DNA of 40,926 bases, from contig CAJNDS010000832.1 in NCBI GenBank assembly GCA_905221605.1, positions 21,302-62,227 on the forward strand. Reading direction: 5' to 3'. This stretch comes from Symbiodinium natans. Lineage: Eukaryota; Sar; Dinophyceae; Suessiales; Symbiodiniaceae. The notes beneath the pieces are model-generated. The model saw nothing but the letters and a program-made list of their open reading frames with translations. It was not told where the DNA came from and made no database searches. Within the stretch, counting starts at the first letter, position 1. Each line of letters starts with the position of its first letter. A program made the position numbers and the translations under genes. Positions 28,474 to 36,825 of this stretch are shown here, piece by piece.

Positions 28474-28573
28474 GCTTAGAGTTTTAGGGTTTAGTCTTTT
28501 TAGGGTTGTTGTGGTTTAGTTCTTTCGGTTTAGAAGGGTTGTTGTGGTTTATGTTAGGTTAGGACTATGTTTT

Positions 28574-28636
28574 AAAAAAGGGGCATTTCACATTCTTTTG
28601 TTTTCGTTTTATTAAAATATTCAATGCCCCTTTTTT
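28574..28636. repeat. 14-bp perfect inverted repeat near the left border of the viral block
   Basis: AAAAAAGGGGCATT (28574-28587) pairs with AATGCCCCTTTTTT (28623-28636) around a 35-nt AT-rich loop. It could be a fold at the element border or a small inverted-repeat insertion. It is not proven to be the provirus terminus. Confidence 0.8.
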
Positions 28637-28766
28637 GGCGGTGTTTAGGGTTTTAGTATGCTTTATTTATCGGGCAGTCGCCCTAACCGCCGACCACCAG
28701 CACCACCCAAGCCGCGCCAAGCCCAGCCCAAACCACACCCAAACCCAGAAAAAACACCACCCAAAA

Positions 28767-28792
28767 GGACTTAAAGACTTGAAGCCTTATAG
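28767..28792 (+). promoter_or_regulatory. CTTAAAGAC-type element upstream of polB
   Basis: GGACTTAAAGACTTGAAGCC followed by TTATAG ends 11 nt before the polB ATG. Closely related sequences precede three other viral genes. The copy at 33012-32985 shares CTTAAAGA, then GAAGCCTTATAG. Confidence 0.65.
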
Positions 28793-28803
28793 GGTATAGG
28801 TAT

Positions 28804-31800
28804 ATGGTAGAACCCCGTTTAAACGACGTGATGAAGTATGTTTTGAGTAGTAATATCGGTGAAATAAAGAAGAGAGGTAATAAAGAATTAAAAAAAGTAG
28901 TGATTAATGGTAATGAATACAGATATAATAAAGAACAACCCTTCTCAACAAAATTAACCAACAAATTGAATTCAATTGCTAAAACTCAAGGTTTTAAACG
29001 TTATGAGATACTACACAGAGCAGGACAACAAGCAAAAACGAGACAAGCCCTTAAATCATACGCAATAAGAAGAAAAGCAAAAATCACAGACGAAAGACAA
29101 GCACTAAAAAGATACGCGAACACATATTCGATTACTAATATTAATTTGAACGGTTATCGTGGTTTATCTTATTTAAAATACCAAAAAGAAAGATTAACCG
29201 AATACTTGAAAAAAGAAAAACAAATGAAAGTGTTAATAGAAGTGGATGTCGCATTTAATCATCCAGAAGAGGATGAAGTAAGACACACAATAAGAAGCAG
29301 AAGATACAACATATTAAACGAAGAAGATTTAAACAAAGCCATAAACAACATGGCGGGCGACATTGAGGAACAAATAGAAAACTCACAATTAAAACGTTCA
29401 GGATTAACAATAAAAAAGATAATGAAAATAACAATCCATTATGACAAATATGACCCTACAAGAGCAGGGTCTTATATTGAATTACCTAAGTGGATATCAT
29501 TAAAGAAGGCATGTATCAACATTAAAAACGATGACGATTATTGTTTCAAATATTGCGTTCAATGTTATTTTTACAATATCTTTAAAAATCACAATCCCGA
29601 AAGAATGTATCATTATAATAAGTTGAAAAACAATGACTCTTTCTTAAAATGGGATGATGTTAATTTTCCAGCTTCTAATGATGATATAGATTATTTTGAA
29701 GAGATTAATGAAGGTAGTATTTCAATAAATGTTTATGTTATAGACGAGGATAAACAAAAGATAAGAGCAGACAGAATAACAAAAAAGTTAAGACCAACAT
29801 GTCATGTAAATCTGTTACGCTTAGAAAAGGATGATAAAAGTCATTATGTTTTGATAAAGGATTATTCGAGATTAATGAGTTCTCAGACAAACAAACATAA
29901 AACAAAACTGTTTCATTGTCAATTTTGTCAGAAAGGCTTTCAGAAAGAAAACTTACTAACGCAACATACTATAAAAGGATGTATGGCAAATAACATTCAA
30001 AACGTAGAGATGCCAGAAAAGGATAAAACATTTTTCAAGAACCACTATAAAAAGCTTAAATGTCCATATGTTATATACGGTGATTTTGAATGTTTAACAA
30101 CACAAACAGATGAAGGTATAAAAGGGACATATCAGGAACATAAACCATCGGGTTTTATGTTAAACGTTGTTAATTCAATAACCGATGAATGTAAGCCTTA
30201 CTTATACAGAGGTGAAGATTGCATGAACAAATTCTGCGAAACCATGAATGAGATAAGGGAAGAAATCATGTATGTAATAAAACATCCCTTATCAATGAAT
30301 GACTTAACAGACAAAGAACAAAAAGAATACGACGAAGCCAAAAGGTGTCATATTTGTAACGGTTGTTTTGATAACAAAAAGGACGGAAAAAAGAAGGTAA
30401 GAGACCATTGTCATTTTACAGGACAATATAGAGGTCCAGCACACTTAAAATGTAATCTTGATTTTTGTTTTAAAGATTTCAAAATCCCAGTTTTCTTTCA
30501 TAATCTTAAGAATTATGACGCGCACTTAATTATATCCAACTTGGATAAGTTAGACACGGAAAAAGAAGAAATAAACGTAATTGCACAAAACAGCGAAAAG
30601 TTCATAACCTTTTGTCTTAAAGAGCTTGAGTTTAAAGATACGTTCAGTTTTTTATCTTCTTCCTTAGATAAGCTTGTTAAGCTAACAAAATATGAAGAAA
30701 ATGATAAGCGCGAAAATTGGACGGAAAACTTCAAATTCAGCAGAACAAGCAAATACATAACATCAGATGAGGATTTAGATTTATTAACGGATAAGGGCGT
30801 TTATCCATATGATTACTTCACAGATTTTAAGAAATTTAATGAAACATCCCTACCATCAATTGAAGATTTTTATAGTCAGCTTACGGAACAGAACATAGAA
30901 CAAAAAGAATATGACAGAGCAAAACACATATGGAACCATTTTAACATAAAAGACTTGGGAGAATACCACGACTTATATTTGCAAACAGATGTGTTTTTAT
31001 TAACAGACGTCTTTGAAAACTTTAGAACTAAATGTTTAGAAGATTACGGCTTAGACCCAGCTCATTATTACACATTACCTAATTTTAGTTGGGACGCGAT
31101 GCTTTTAAAAACAGGTGTTTGCTTACAACTGGTTCAAGATGAAGAGATTTATAAAATGTTTGAAAAAGGACTTCGAGGTGGCATGTGTCAAACATCATTA
31201 AGAAAAGCAGACGCAAACAATAAATACATGGGTGAAGATTATGATAAATCTAAGGAATCATCATATATAAATTACTTAGATGCTAATAACTTATATGGTT
31301 TAGCCATGTGTCAAAAATTGCCATACAAAGATATTAAATTTGAAGATAAGCCCTTAACCGAAGAAGAAATAATTAATTATACTGACGGTTCTCTCGGCTT
31401 TATTGTAGATGTTGATTTAGAGTATCCCGACGAAGTCCATGAGAAACATAAGGATTACCCATTAGCACCGCAAATAATGAATGTTACCGCAGACATGTTA
31501 TCGGAAACACAGAAGGGAATATATAAATCATATAATCACAATAAAGAGCCTACAGATGAGAAAACAAACAAGCTAATCTTAAATGTATATGATAAAAATA
31601 GATATGTATGTCACGTTAAGATTTTACAGTATTATCTGAAACAAGGCTTGAAAATAAAGCGTGTTTGGAGAACAATATCTTTCAAACAAAAGGCATGGCT
31701 AAAACCATGGATTGATTTTAACACTAACAAAAGAAAACAGGCAACATCAGATTTTGAAAAAGATATGTATAAATTAATGAATAACGCTTGCTACGGTAAA

Positions 31801-32547
31801 ACAATGGAAAACGTAAGAGAACATATAGATTTTGAATTAGTTAATACACCTCAACGTTATCAAAAATGTGTTAATAGTCCTACATTTAAACATAGACATA
31901 TAATTAATGAAAATCTCGTAGGAGTTGAAAAGCTAAAACACACAGTATTATTAAATAAGCCTATATATGCGGGTATGTGTATCTTAGACTTATCTAAGTT
32001 ACATATGTATTCGTTTTATTATGACGTTCTAAAAAAGAAATACGAAGACAACATAAGATTAATATATACTGATACTGACAGCTTCGTTATACATACTAAA
32101 ACAGATGATATATATGAAGACTTCCAAGAAATAAGTAATCACATGGACTTTAGCGGCTATGATAAAAATCATAAATGCTATGACCCAAAAAATAAGAAGG
32201 TATTAGGAAAATTCAAAGATGAATGCGACGGCAAGATAATAACAAGCTTCATAGGATTAAAGCCTAAATCTTATGCATTCAAGATACATAATGAACAGAA
32301 TGAAGAAAAGAAAAGCAAAGGCATAGTAAAACATAAAGTTAAGAAAGAATTCAATTATAAAAGATACGAAGACACCTTAAACAATGAATGTATAGATAAC
32401 AGCGTAACATTTAACAGCATACGTTCAAAAAATCATCAGATATATAGCATAAAACAAACAAAACAAGCTCTAAGCAGTTATGATAATAAAAGGTATTACA
32501 TAAATAACATAGAAAGTTTGCCATATGGGTTTTTTAGCATAAAGTAG
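28804..32547 (+). CDS. polB: Protein-primed family B DNA polymerase, Polinton type (1247 aa)
   Basis: This enzyme replicates the viral genome, normally from a terminal-protein primer. Visible parts: an N-terminal region typical of Polinton polymerases (YIELPKW, INIKNDDD, SISINVYV; about 220-312); a zinc finger (C372, C375, H388, C393); Exo I DFE (427-429); an endonuclease VII/HNH-like zinc module (C515, C518, RDHCHFTGQYRG at 533-544, H547, C550); Exo II HNLKNYDAH (566-574); Exo III YLQTDV (725-730); motif A YLDANNLYG (824-832); motif B KLMNNACYG (990-998); and motif C YTDTDS (1088-1093). Catalytic Asp residues of exonuclease and polymerase are present, so both activities should be intact. Length fits Polinton-type PolB. 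It is the leftmost gene of the block and faces convergently into the 32583 gene. Confidence 0.97.
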   Translation: MVEPRLNDVMKYVLSSNIGEIKKRGNKELKKVVINGNEYRYNKEQPFSTKLTNKLNSIAKTQGFKRYEILHRAGQQAKTRQALKSYAIRRKAKITDERQALKRYANTYSITNINLNGYRGLSYLKYQKERLTEYLKKEKQMKVLIEVDVAFNHPEEDEVRHTIRSRRYNILNEEDLNKAINNMAGDIEEQIENSQLKRSGLTIKKIMKITIHYDKYDPTRAGSYIELPKWISLKKACINIKNDDDYCFKYCVQCYFYNIFKNHNPERMYHYNKLKNNDSFLKWDDVNFPASNDDIDYFEEINEGSISINVYVIDEDKQKIRADRITKKLRPTCHVNLLRLEKDDKSHYVLIKDYSRLMSSQTNKHKTKLFHCQFCQKGFQKENLLTQHTIKGCMANNIQNVEMPEKDKTFFKNHYKKLKCPYVIYGDFECLTTQTDEGIKGTYQEHKPSGFMLNVVNSITDECKPYLYRGEDCMNKFCETMNEIREEIMYVIKHPLSMNDLTDKEQKEYDEAKRCHICNGCFDNKKDGKKKVRDHCHFTGQYRGPAHLKCNLDFCFKDFKIPVFFHNLKNYDAHLIISNLDKLDTEKEEINVIAQNSEKFITFCLKELEFKDTFSFLSSSLDKLVKLTKYEENDKRENWTENFKFSRTSKYITSDEDLDLLTDKGVYPYDYFTDFKKFNETSLPSIEDFYSQLTEQNIEQKEYDRAKHIWNHFNIKDLGEYHDLYLQTDVFLLTDVFENFRTKCLEDYGLDPAHYYTLPNFSWDAMLLKTGVCLQLVQDEEIYKMFEKGLRGGMCQTSLRKADANNKYMGEDYDKSKESSYINYLDANNLYGLAMCQKLPYKDIKFEDKPLTEEEIINYTDGSLGFIVDVDLEYPDEVHEKHKDYPLAPQIMNVTADMLSETQKGIYKSYNHNKEPTDEKTNKLILNVYDKNRYVCHVKILQYYLKQGLKIKRVWRTISFKQKAWLKPWIDFNTNKRKQATSDFEKDMYKLMNNACYGKTMENVREHIDFELVNTPQRYQKCVNSPTFKHRHIINENLVGVEKLKHTVLLNKPIYAGMCILDLSKLHMYSFYYDVLKKKYEDNIRLIYTDTDSFVIHTKTDDIYEDFQEISNHMDFSGYDKNHKCYDPKNKKVLGKFKDECDGKIITSFIGLKPKSYAFKIHNEQNEEKKSKGIVKHKVKKEFNYKRYEDTLNNECIDNSVTFNSIRSKNHQIYSIKQTKQALSSYDNKRYYINNIESLPYGFFSIK

Positions 32548-32556
32548 AAAAAATAG

Positions 32557-32582
32557 ATATTGATAAAAACAATTATCAATAT
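32557..32582. terminator. Hairpin between convergent polB and zinc-finger gene
   Basis: ATATTGATAA (32557-32566) and TTATCAATAT (32573-32582) form a perfect 10-bp stem with a 6-nt loop, between the polB stop (32547) and the stop of the opposing gene (32583). A bidirectional 3'-end signal is the simplest reading. Confidence 0.65.
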
Positions 32583-32978
32583 TTATTTAATTGGCATTGG
32601 AACATGCCCAAACGTTATTGATTTTAAAATTTTGTCTCTTGCTTCGTCTTGTCTTTTTTCTAACTGTCGTGACTTACACTTTTGAGTTAGGTAATGGCGG
32701 GATTTATTCGCCTTTGTGCTTATACACGCACCGCATCTATCACATGTCCAACCGACTTTAAGCTTTGTTTGAAAATAGTCTCTAAAATATCCGTTTTCCT
32801 TATTTTTTGCGTTGTTACTGTCATTTAATGCCTTACGCTTCTGTTCCCGCGTGGGCTCTTCTTCTTTCTCGGTGTCTGTGGTAAAGCTTCCCGCATCTTC
32901 TACCGAATTCCATAGTATATCAAATAATTCGTCGTCTATCACTGACTTTTTGCCATTATGCACAAAAAAGCTTGTCAT
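32583..32978 (-). CDS. Small zinc-finger protein (131 aa)
   Basis: The C-terminal half carries CDRCGACISTKANKSRHYL with C79, C82, H95 and C101, a C2HC finger. The N-terminal half is acidic and probably disordered. The same finger type ends the adjacent GIY-YIG nuclease and the partial protein at the right edge. This protein may therefore be a stand-alone DNA-binding relative, or what remains of a nuclease that lost its catalytic half. It starts at ATG 32978, just downstream of the GIY-YIG stop, and has its own CTTAAAGA element. Confidence 0.8.
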   Translation of the reverse strand: MTSFFVHNGKKSVIDDELFDILWNSVEDAGSFTTDTEKEEEPTREQKRKALNDSNNAKNKENGYFRDYFQTKLKVGWTCDRCGACISTKANKSRHYLTQKCKSRQLEKRQDEARDKILKSITFGHVPMPIK

Positions 32979-32984
32979 CCAATT

Positions 32985-33012
32985 ATTCTATAAGGCTTCT
33001 ACTCTTTAAGCC
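32985..33012 (-). promoter_or_regulatory. CTTAAAGA-type element upstream of the zinc-finger gene
   Basis: On the minus strand GGCTTAAAGAGTAGAAGCCT, then TATAGAAT, ending 6 nt before the ATG and overlapping the last codons and stop of the GIY-YIG gene. It parallels the polB upstream element almost base for base. Confidence 0.65.
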
Positions 33013-33638
33013 GTTTTCCCGCGTTGCATACATCTCTTAGTCTGTTGGTGTGTCTTCATGTCGTATTTTCTTACAATTGCCCCGCATTTCTCACACGTTG
33101 CCTTTTCAGACACTTTTTGCTTGTTGTTCTGTCGCCACTCACTATTGTATTTCTGAACGTGTTCTTTGTTGTCCTGCTTCCAATTTCTATTATATTCTTG
33201 ATAATGTTCCTTTCGCTCCTCTCTGTATGCTTTAAGCTTCTCCTTGTTGTTTTCTCTATAAGCTTTGTCTGTTTCACGTTTATGTTCCTTTGTAGCATCT
33301 CTGAATTCTTGTTGTGTTCTTCCTGCTATATGTTTGTTAATACACTCAGTATTTTGTATGTGAAAACCTTCTCGTCGTAGTAACTCATCTTTGCTATTAC
33401 ATGGATAATTCTCCACTAATTCTATTTTACAATTTAAAATGTCATAAGTGTCAAATATATCGAACGAACGTGTTTTTCCATGGTTTCCCTTCAAATATGA
33501 ATTATAATGATGTCTATGTCTTGCCATTCTTTGACTTAAACTTTCGCAAGTGCTACCAATATAACACATGTTATAGCCATTATCAACTATTTTATAAATT
33601 TTACCGTTCTCATATCTTGTCATATCTCTACTTATCAT
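33006..33638 (-). CDS. GIY-YIG endonuclease with C-terminal zinc finger (210 aa)
   Basis: A GIY-YIG nuclease core at about 10-100: KIYKI (13-17, the GIY strand), CYIGS (25-29, the YIG strand), catalytic-helix Arg near 37 (SQRMARH) and the metal-binding Glu at about 90 (RREGFHI). A Lys/Glu/Tyr/Asn-rich helical linker follows, with YREN-NKEK-type repeats (about 115-178), then a finger C182, C185, H197, C203. Such enzymes cut DNA in homing, recombination or genome processing. ATG at 33638 is used; Met-6 is an alternative. A related C-terminus occurs at 40587-40926. Confidence 0.92.
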   Translation of the reverse strand: MISRDMTRYENGKIYKIVDNGYNMCYIGSTCESLSQRMARHRHHYNSYLKGNHGKTRSFDIFDTYDILNCKIELVENYPCNSKDELLRREGFHIQNTECINKHIAGRTQQEFRDATKEHKRETDKAYRENNKEKLKAYREERKEHYQEYNRNWKQDNKEHVQKYNSEWRQNNKQKVSEKATCEKCGAIVRKYDMKTHQQTKRCMQRGKTA

Positions 33639-33639
33639 T

Positions 33640-33660
33640 CTTTTCTTGTCTTTAAGATGT
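33640..33660 (-). promoter_or_regulatory. CTTAAAGAC-type element upstream of the GIY-YIG gene
   Basis: Minus strand ACATCTTAAAGACAAGAAAA, directly upstream of the ATG at 33638. It lacks the GCCTTATAG tail seen at polB. Confidence 0.5.
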
Positions 33661-33661
33661 T

Positions 33662-34594
33662 TTATTCATTCACTAATAATAGTTCATGCCTATTATACTG
33701 TTTAGTTTTACCTTCTAAAATATAGAACTTATTTAATGTGGTATCTCTATCTACTTTGGCAACTGTATAAATTTGTGGATGCCACCGACTACGGGTCTCC
33801 TTCCTCGAACTATAATTTCCTTTTCCTTTGTCGTATATTTTGACTTTATCCCCTTCTTCTATTTTAGGATAATTTCTTAAATATTTTTCTTTCAACACTA
33901 AATTAGCCTTTACATTTACTTCGTTGTCGTCTTCGTGTGCTTTATTCGGTGTAAATCCTGTGCTCGAATGAACCATCATATTATTATATTTCTTTAATAC
34001 TGGTTTCAACATTTCAGACCAACTTTGTTTAGTAAATTCGGCTCTGTCTCCTATCATTTTCTTAAAGGTTCTTATTGCTCTCTCGGCTACGTTAGCGTGT
34101 GTCAATGTTACTATATGGTTAATACCTTCGCCTTTAAAATAATCTTGAAGTTTTTTAGAATTGAAGCTACCTTCATCGTCTGAATAAATACTCATCGGAT
34201 GCCCTAACGTTTTGAAACACTCTAAAACCGCATCATATACATCAACACCATCTTTACTTTTTAATGGGACGACATGAACTTTTTTGCTAAATATATCAAT
34301 ACATAAAAGGGCATATCTCAATTTATCTTTTGTTCCTGTGTCTCTCATTAAGCTTTGCATATCCATAATATCAATCTGAAATTCAAATCTGCTAAAAGGT
34401 GCAGAATAGCTATTAAAATTTTTGTATCCTTGCTTTTGCTTGTTAGGTTGCTTTTTAACCCAATCTTTAACAAATTGAAGACTCACACCTGCGCCATCTT
34501 TGTTAGCTTCCTTGTATAAACTCTGAATGCTACCATAACCACGTTCTAAGTCATAATATATATTGCTTAATATTTCTTCCTTGCTTAAACTCAT
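33662..34594 (-). CDS. Retroviral-type (rve) integrase, Polinton family (310 aa)
   Basis: The DDE core comprises FQIDIMDM (D75), SIYSDDEGSF (D139) and NVAERAIRTFKKM (E171), with a 31-residue spacing between the second and third acidic residues. After it come a region typical of integrase ends (KANLVLKEKYLRNYP) and a small barrel or chromo-like tail (VKIYDKG through YTVAKV to YILEGKTKQYNRHELL). It inserts viral DNA into the host genome. I use ATG 34594 (MSLSKEEIL); an open extension to 34711 would begin at TTG and overlap the divergent gene. The enzyme looks intact. Confidence 0.95.
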   Translation of the reverse strand: MSLSKEEILSNIYYDLERGYGSIQSLYKEANKDGAGVSLQFVKDWVKKQPNKQKQGYKNFNSYSAPFSRFEFQIDIMDMQSLMRDTGTKDKLRYALLCIDIFSKKVHVVPLKSKDGVDVYDAVLECFKTLGHPMSIYSDDEGSFNSKKLQDYFKGEGINHIVTLTHANVAERAIRTFKKMIGDRAEFTKQSWSEMLKPVLKKYNNMMVHSSTGFTPNKAHEDDNEVNVKANLVLKEKYLRNYPKIEEGDKVKIYDKGKGNYSSRKETRSRWHPQIYTVAKVDRDTTLNKFYILEGKTKQYNRHELLLVNE

Positions 34595-34628
34595 ATAAAG
34601 AGTAGAGAAAAGAAGCAATGATAAAAAA

Positions 34629-34667
34629 GGACTTAAAAACGACTTAAAGACTTGACGACTTATTATG
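34629..34667 (+). promoter_or_regulatory. Doubled CTTAAA-type element in the integrase/34676 divergent gap
   Basis: GGACTTAAAAACGACTTAAA followed by GACTTGACGACTTATTATG, ending 9 nt before ATG 34676. It is the same type as upstream of polB and lies between divergent genes. In the integrase direction it is inverted, so only the plus-strand gene is assigned to it. Confidence 0.55.
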
Positions 34668-34675
34668 TTAGTGAG

Positions 34676-35236
34676 ATGAAGGCTTGTATTTACAATTGTC
34701 CTAACTGTCAAAAGTTAAAAAACCTTGAGTTGTGCTTTCCTGATAATGTCAATGACAATATTAAGGAATTCCTAACTTGTTCTGATATTATTGACAATGA
34801 TGTTTATGATGACCTATATCTGTTTGCTCGGATGTATCCCTTAGACTTAACCCAGAAAGAAATAAAACGTTGTTGTTTTGATTTTAGAGTAGACCCAAAT
34901 CTTTTTCGTAAATATATCAATACTAATACAATGGAGCACATTAAAACCATATATGATAATTTTTATGACTTGCACTTTTGCGCTGAATATTTTAACAAAC
35001 GTGCTACTTGTTTCGGTGATTTATTCTTTTACAACAACAAGATGTATAGTGAAGTTTATATAATACTTGAAATTGTCATAGACATATATTTATTTAAGAA
35101 GAATACAAGATGTAAGCCTCACGATTATAAGTTCTTCAAACATGATATTCATGAAGAAATATTTGATATAATGGAAAAACAAGCTGAAAGTATATTGGCA
35201 TGTAAAACAAACAAAAGTATTCTCAAACAAACCTAA
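34676..35236 (+). CDS. Viral hypothetical protein (186 aa), Cys-rich N-terminus
   Basis: I start at ATG 34676 (MKACIYNCPNCQKL); the open frame extends back to a TTG at 34652. The N-terminus has Cys-x3-Cys-x2-Cys that could bind zinc with a later Cys (ELC). The middle is Asp/Tyr/Phe-rich and helical. No family recognised. The CTTAAAGAC element places it with the polymerase group. Confidence 0.75.
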   Translation: MKACIYNCPNCQKLKNLELCFPDNVNDNIKEFLTCSDIIDNDVYDDLYLFARMYPLDLTQKEIKRCCFDFRVDPNLFRKYINTNTMEHIKTIYDNFYDLHFCAEYFNKRATCFGDLFFYNNKMYSEVYIILEIVIDIYLFKKNTRCKPHDYKFFKHDIHEEIFDIMEKQAESILACKTNKSILKQT

Positions 35237-35305
35237 CTATTAATAGGTTACATTAATAATTAAGTTTAACACGTTTTAAAGGTAAAGCGTGTTACAACCT
35301 TAATC

Positions 35306-35683
35306 ATGGGAAGTTCAACATCTACCCAACAAACAACAACACGACCTTTAATAAATCCTAAACCTATACATGTTCATCCTAAATTCTCGATGGGTGAATG
35401 TATATTTACAGTTGATAACCCCGAACTGTATAGAGACCACTCATGTAAAGTAATATTTAAATATGTTGTAAATGATGAAGTTTGTAAAGATATACGCGGG
35501 AAGATAATAAAAGATATAATAACTGGATGTTCACATTATACCGAATGGTATTTAAGGACATACATACCCATCGAAAACGAAGATAAAAATAATTGGTTTG
35601 TATTTAAAACAACCCTCGGAGAACTTGAAGAAACAATCGCCATTTATAAATTAAATAACTTTTCATATCATATTTATCCTTGA
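35306..35683 (+). CDS. Viral hypothetical protein with N-myristoylation-like start (125 aa)
   Basis: It begins MGSSTSTQQ. Gly-2 with Ser at positions 3-6 fits an N-myristoylation signal, which would place it at membranes; this is inference. The rest is a compact mixed-sequence domain (SMGECIFTVDNPELYRDHS, WYLRTYIPIENEDKNNW). No family recognised. The 69-bp gap to the preceding gene holds an AACACG/CGTGTT inverted pair. Confidence 0.7.
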   Translation: MGSSTSTQQTTTRPLINPKPIHVHPKFSMGECIFTVDNPELYRDHSCKVIFKYVVNDEVCKDIRGKIIKDIITGCSHYTEWYLRTYIPIENEDKNNWFVFKTTLGELEETIAIYKLNNFSYHIYP

Positions 35684-35688
35684 TGAGT

Positions 35689-35713
35689 TTTAATATTATC
35701 AAATAATATTAAA
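35689..35713. terminator. Hairpin between convergent small genes
   Basis: TTTAATATTAT (35689-35699) and ATAATATTAAA (35703-35713) form an 11-bp perfect stem with a 3-nt loop, just after the stop at 35683 and before the opposing stop at 35721. Confidence 0.65.
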
Positions 35714-35720
35714 TCACATC

Positions 35721-36059
35721 TCACTCCTCGCTTTTAGCGGGTGTTTTAAATTGATACTTTTCTTGTTCTTTGTTGAATTCGATATCATAATATTTCAATG
35801 TGTCTTCTTTTGGGACTTTGATTTCGCCCTTATTCAGTCTTTCCATGTAAGTTTTCCTTTTCTTGCTCCAATCGCTTTTCTCGCTTTTATCAACTGGTGT
35901 TGTCGTTGTGTTTTTTTCATAAGTGCTTGGTTTCTTAACATTATCCTTAACCAATTGTTGAACAATACCTAAAATTTCGTTAATCTTCAATTGAGTCATA
36001 TTGTGATTTTCTATAACAGTGTTATAAATCATGTCCGTGCTCACCTTACCCTCGGTCAT
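35721..36059 (-). CDS. Viral hypothetical protein (112 aa)
   Basis: Helical N-terminus (LKINEILGIVQQLVKDNV), a Thr/Lys/Ser-rich middle and a charged C-terminus (WSKKRKTYMERLNKGEIKV). No family recognised. ATG 36059 is preceded by the imperfect palindrome ATACGTAATAACGTAT. Confidence 0.7.
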   Translation of the reverse strand: MTEGKVSTDMIYNTVIENHNMTQLKINEILGIVQQLVKDNVKKPSTYEKNTTTTPVDKSEKSDWSKKRKTYMERLNKGEIKVPKEDTLKYYDIEFNKEQEKYQFKTPAKSEE

Positions 36060-36083
36060 ATACGTTATTACGTATTCTACCCT

Positions 36084-36386
36084 TTAGACCCTGATAATCT
36101 CCTCAATATCGGCATCGCTCAAGGGTTCTTTTACGTGTTGAATACACCACCCTTTCGGCTTCAAGTGTTCAATTATACTTTTAATGTGTGCTTCTGTCTG
36201 TGGTTTTCTTAAGTCAATCTGTGCCCAAATAAACTTAAATGTTTCGGGTTCATATTTTAATAATCTTTGTTCCCATCCTAAACTCGTCCAACAATCTAAA
36301 TCAATACCTGTAACATAATAATCGCATTTTTCAGCCACTTTTGCTATCGAGATTTTGTTCTGGTAAATGTTTAGAAGTTTTCCCAT
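36084..36386 (-). CDS. Viral hypothetical protein (100 aa)
   Basis: The sequence includes CDYYVTGIDLDCWTSLGWE and HLKPKGWCIQHVKEPLS. The VTGIDLD segment could be one strand of an alpha/beta fold, but no motif set is complete. Its start overlaps the end of the upstream minus-strand gene by 56 nt (36331-36386), so the two are probably co-transcribed. Confidence 0.65.
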   Translation of the reverse strand: MGKLLNIYQNKISIAKVAEKCDYYVTGIDLDCWTSLGWEQRLLKYEPETFKFIWAQIDLRKPQTEAHIKSIIEHLKPKGWCIQHVKEPLSDADIEEIIRV

Positions 36387-36564
36387 ATATATTACCCGTT
36401 AAATGTTTTTCCCGACATCTAACGCACGTTTTACATATTTTGCCATAACAACCGATAAAATACGATTTAGGAACATAGCTATGGCAAAATTTACAAAAAC
36501 CGATGTCTTGATTATAACCTTCGTTTGGTTCGTTTGTTAATTTAAATTCTACTATATTCTTCAT
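36331..36564 (-). CDS. Small Cys-rich zinc-binding protein (77 aa)
   Basis: Residues about 24-52 contain C-x2-C (FCKFC) then C-x4-C-x2-C-x2-C (GCYGKICKTCVRC), a treble-clef or ribbon-type zinc site. It overlaps the following gene in another frame. The start is preceded by ATTATTATTAAT. A recruitment or DNA-binding role is possible. Confidence 0.7.
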   Translation of the reverse strand: MKNIVEFKLTNEPNEGYNQDIGFCKFCHSYVPKSYFIGCYGKICKTCVRCREKHLTGNIYGKTSKHLPEQNLDSKSG

Positions 36565-36825
36565 ATTAATAATAATAACAATTTATTATTATTAAACGCA
36601 ATGGGGTATGAGTTCCTTAAGATTTAATCAAACGAATTAAGCAACTGCTTATGAGATGCTATTGAACGTGTCGCACTACTTCCCTTTCATGTGTCCGTTC
36701 AATGTGAAACAATGGGGCTCTGTGCTTGGGGGCAACTGTCATGTTTAAAGAACAACATTTCTTTAAACATAATACCGAAAACGCGTTTTCTTGTGTCATA
36801 ATCTAATAAAAACAAACCTTTAATG
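36565..36825. other. Structured viral intergenic region
   Basis: The longest non-coding gap in the block. It has ATTGAACG (36661-36668) with CGTTCAAT (36696-36703); a perfect 12-bp stem ATGTTTAAAGAA (36741-36752) / TTCTTTAAACAT (36759-36770) with a 6-nt loop; and the 14-bp palindrome GAAAACGCGTTTTC (36777-36790). CAATGGGG occurs at 36599-36606 and 36710-36717. It is more GC-rich than its surroundings. It could be a regulatory or replication site or encode a non-coding RNA; none is proven. Confidence 0.55.

Noticed and set aside
28671-28803. Exact left terminus of the provirus
   Set aside because: No terminal inverted repeat can be confirmed because the right end is outside the window, so only an approximate border is given.
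34595-34711. N-terminal extension of the integrase to 34711
   Set aside because: It would begin at TTG, cross the promoter-like repeat and overlap the divergent gene; ATG 34594 matches the family start better.
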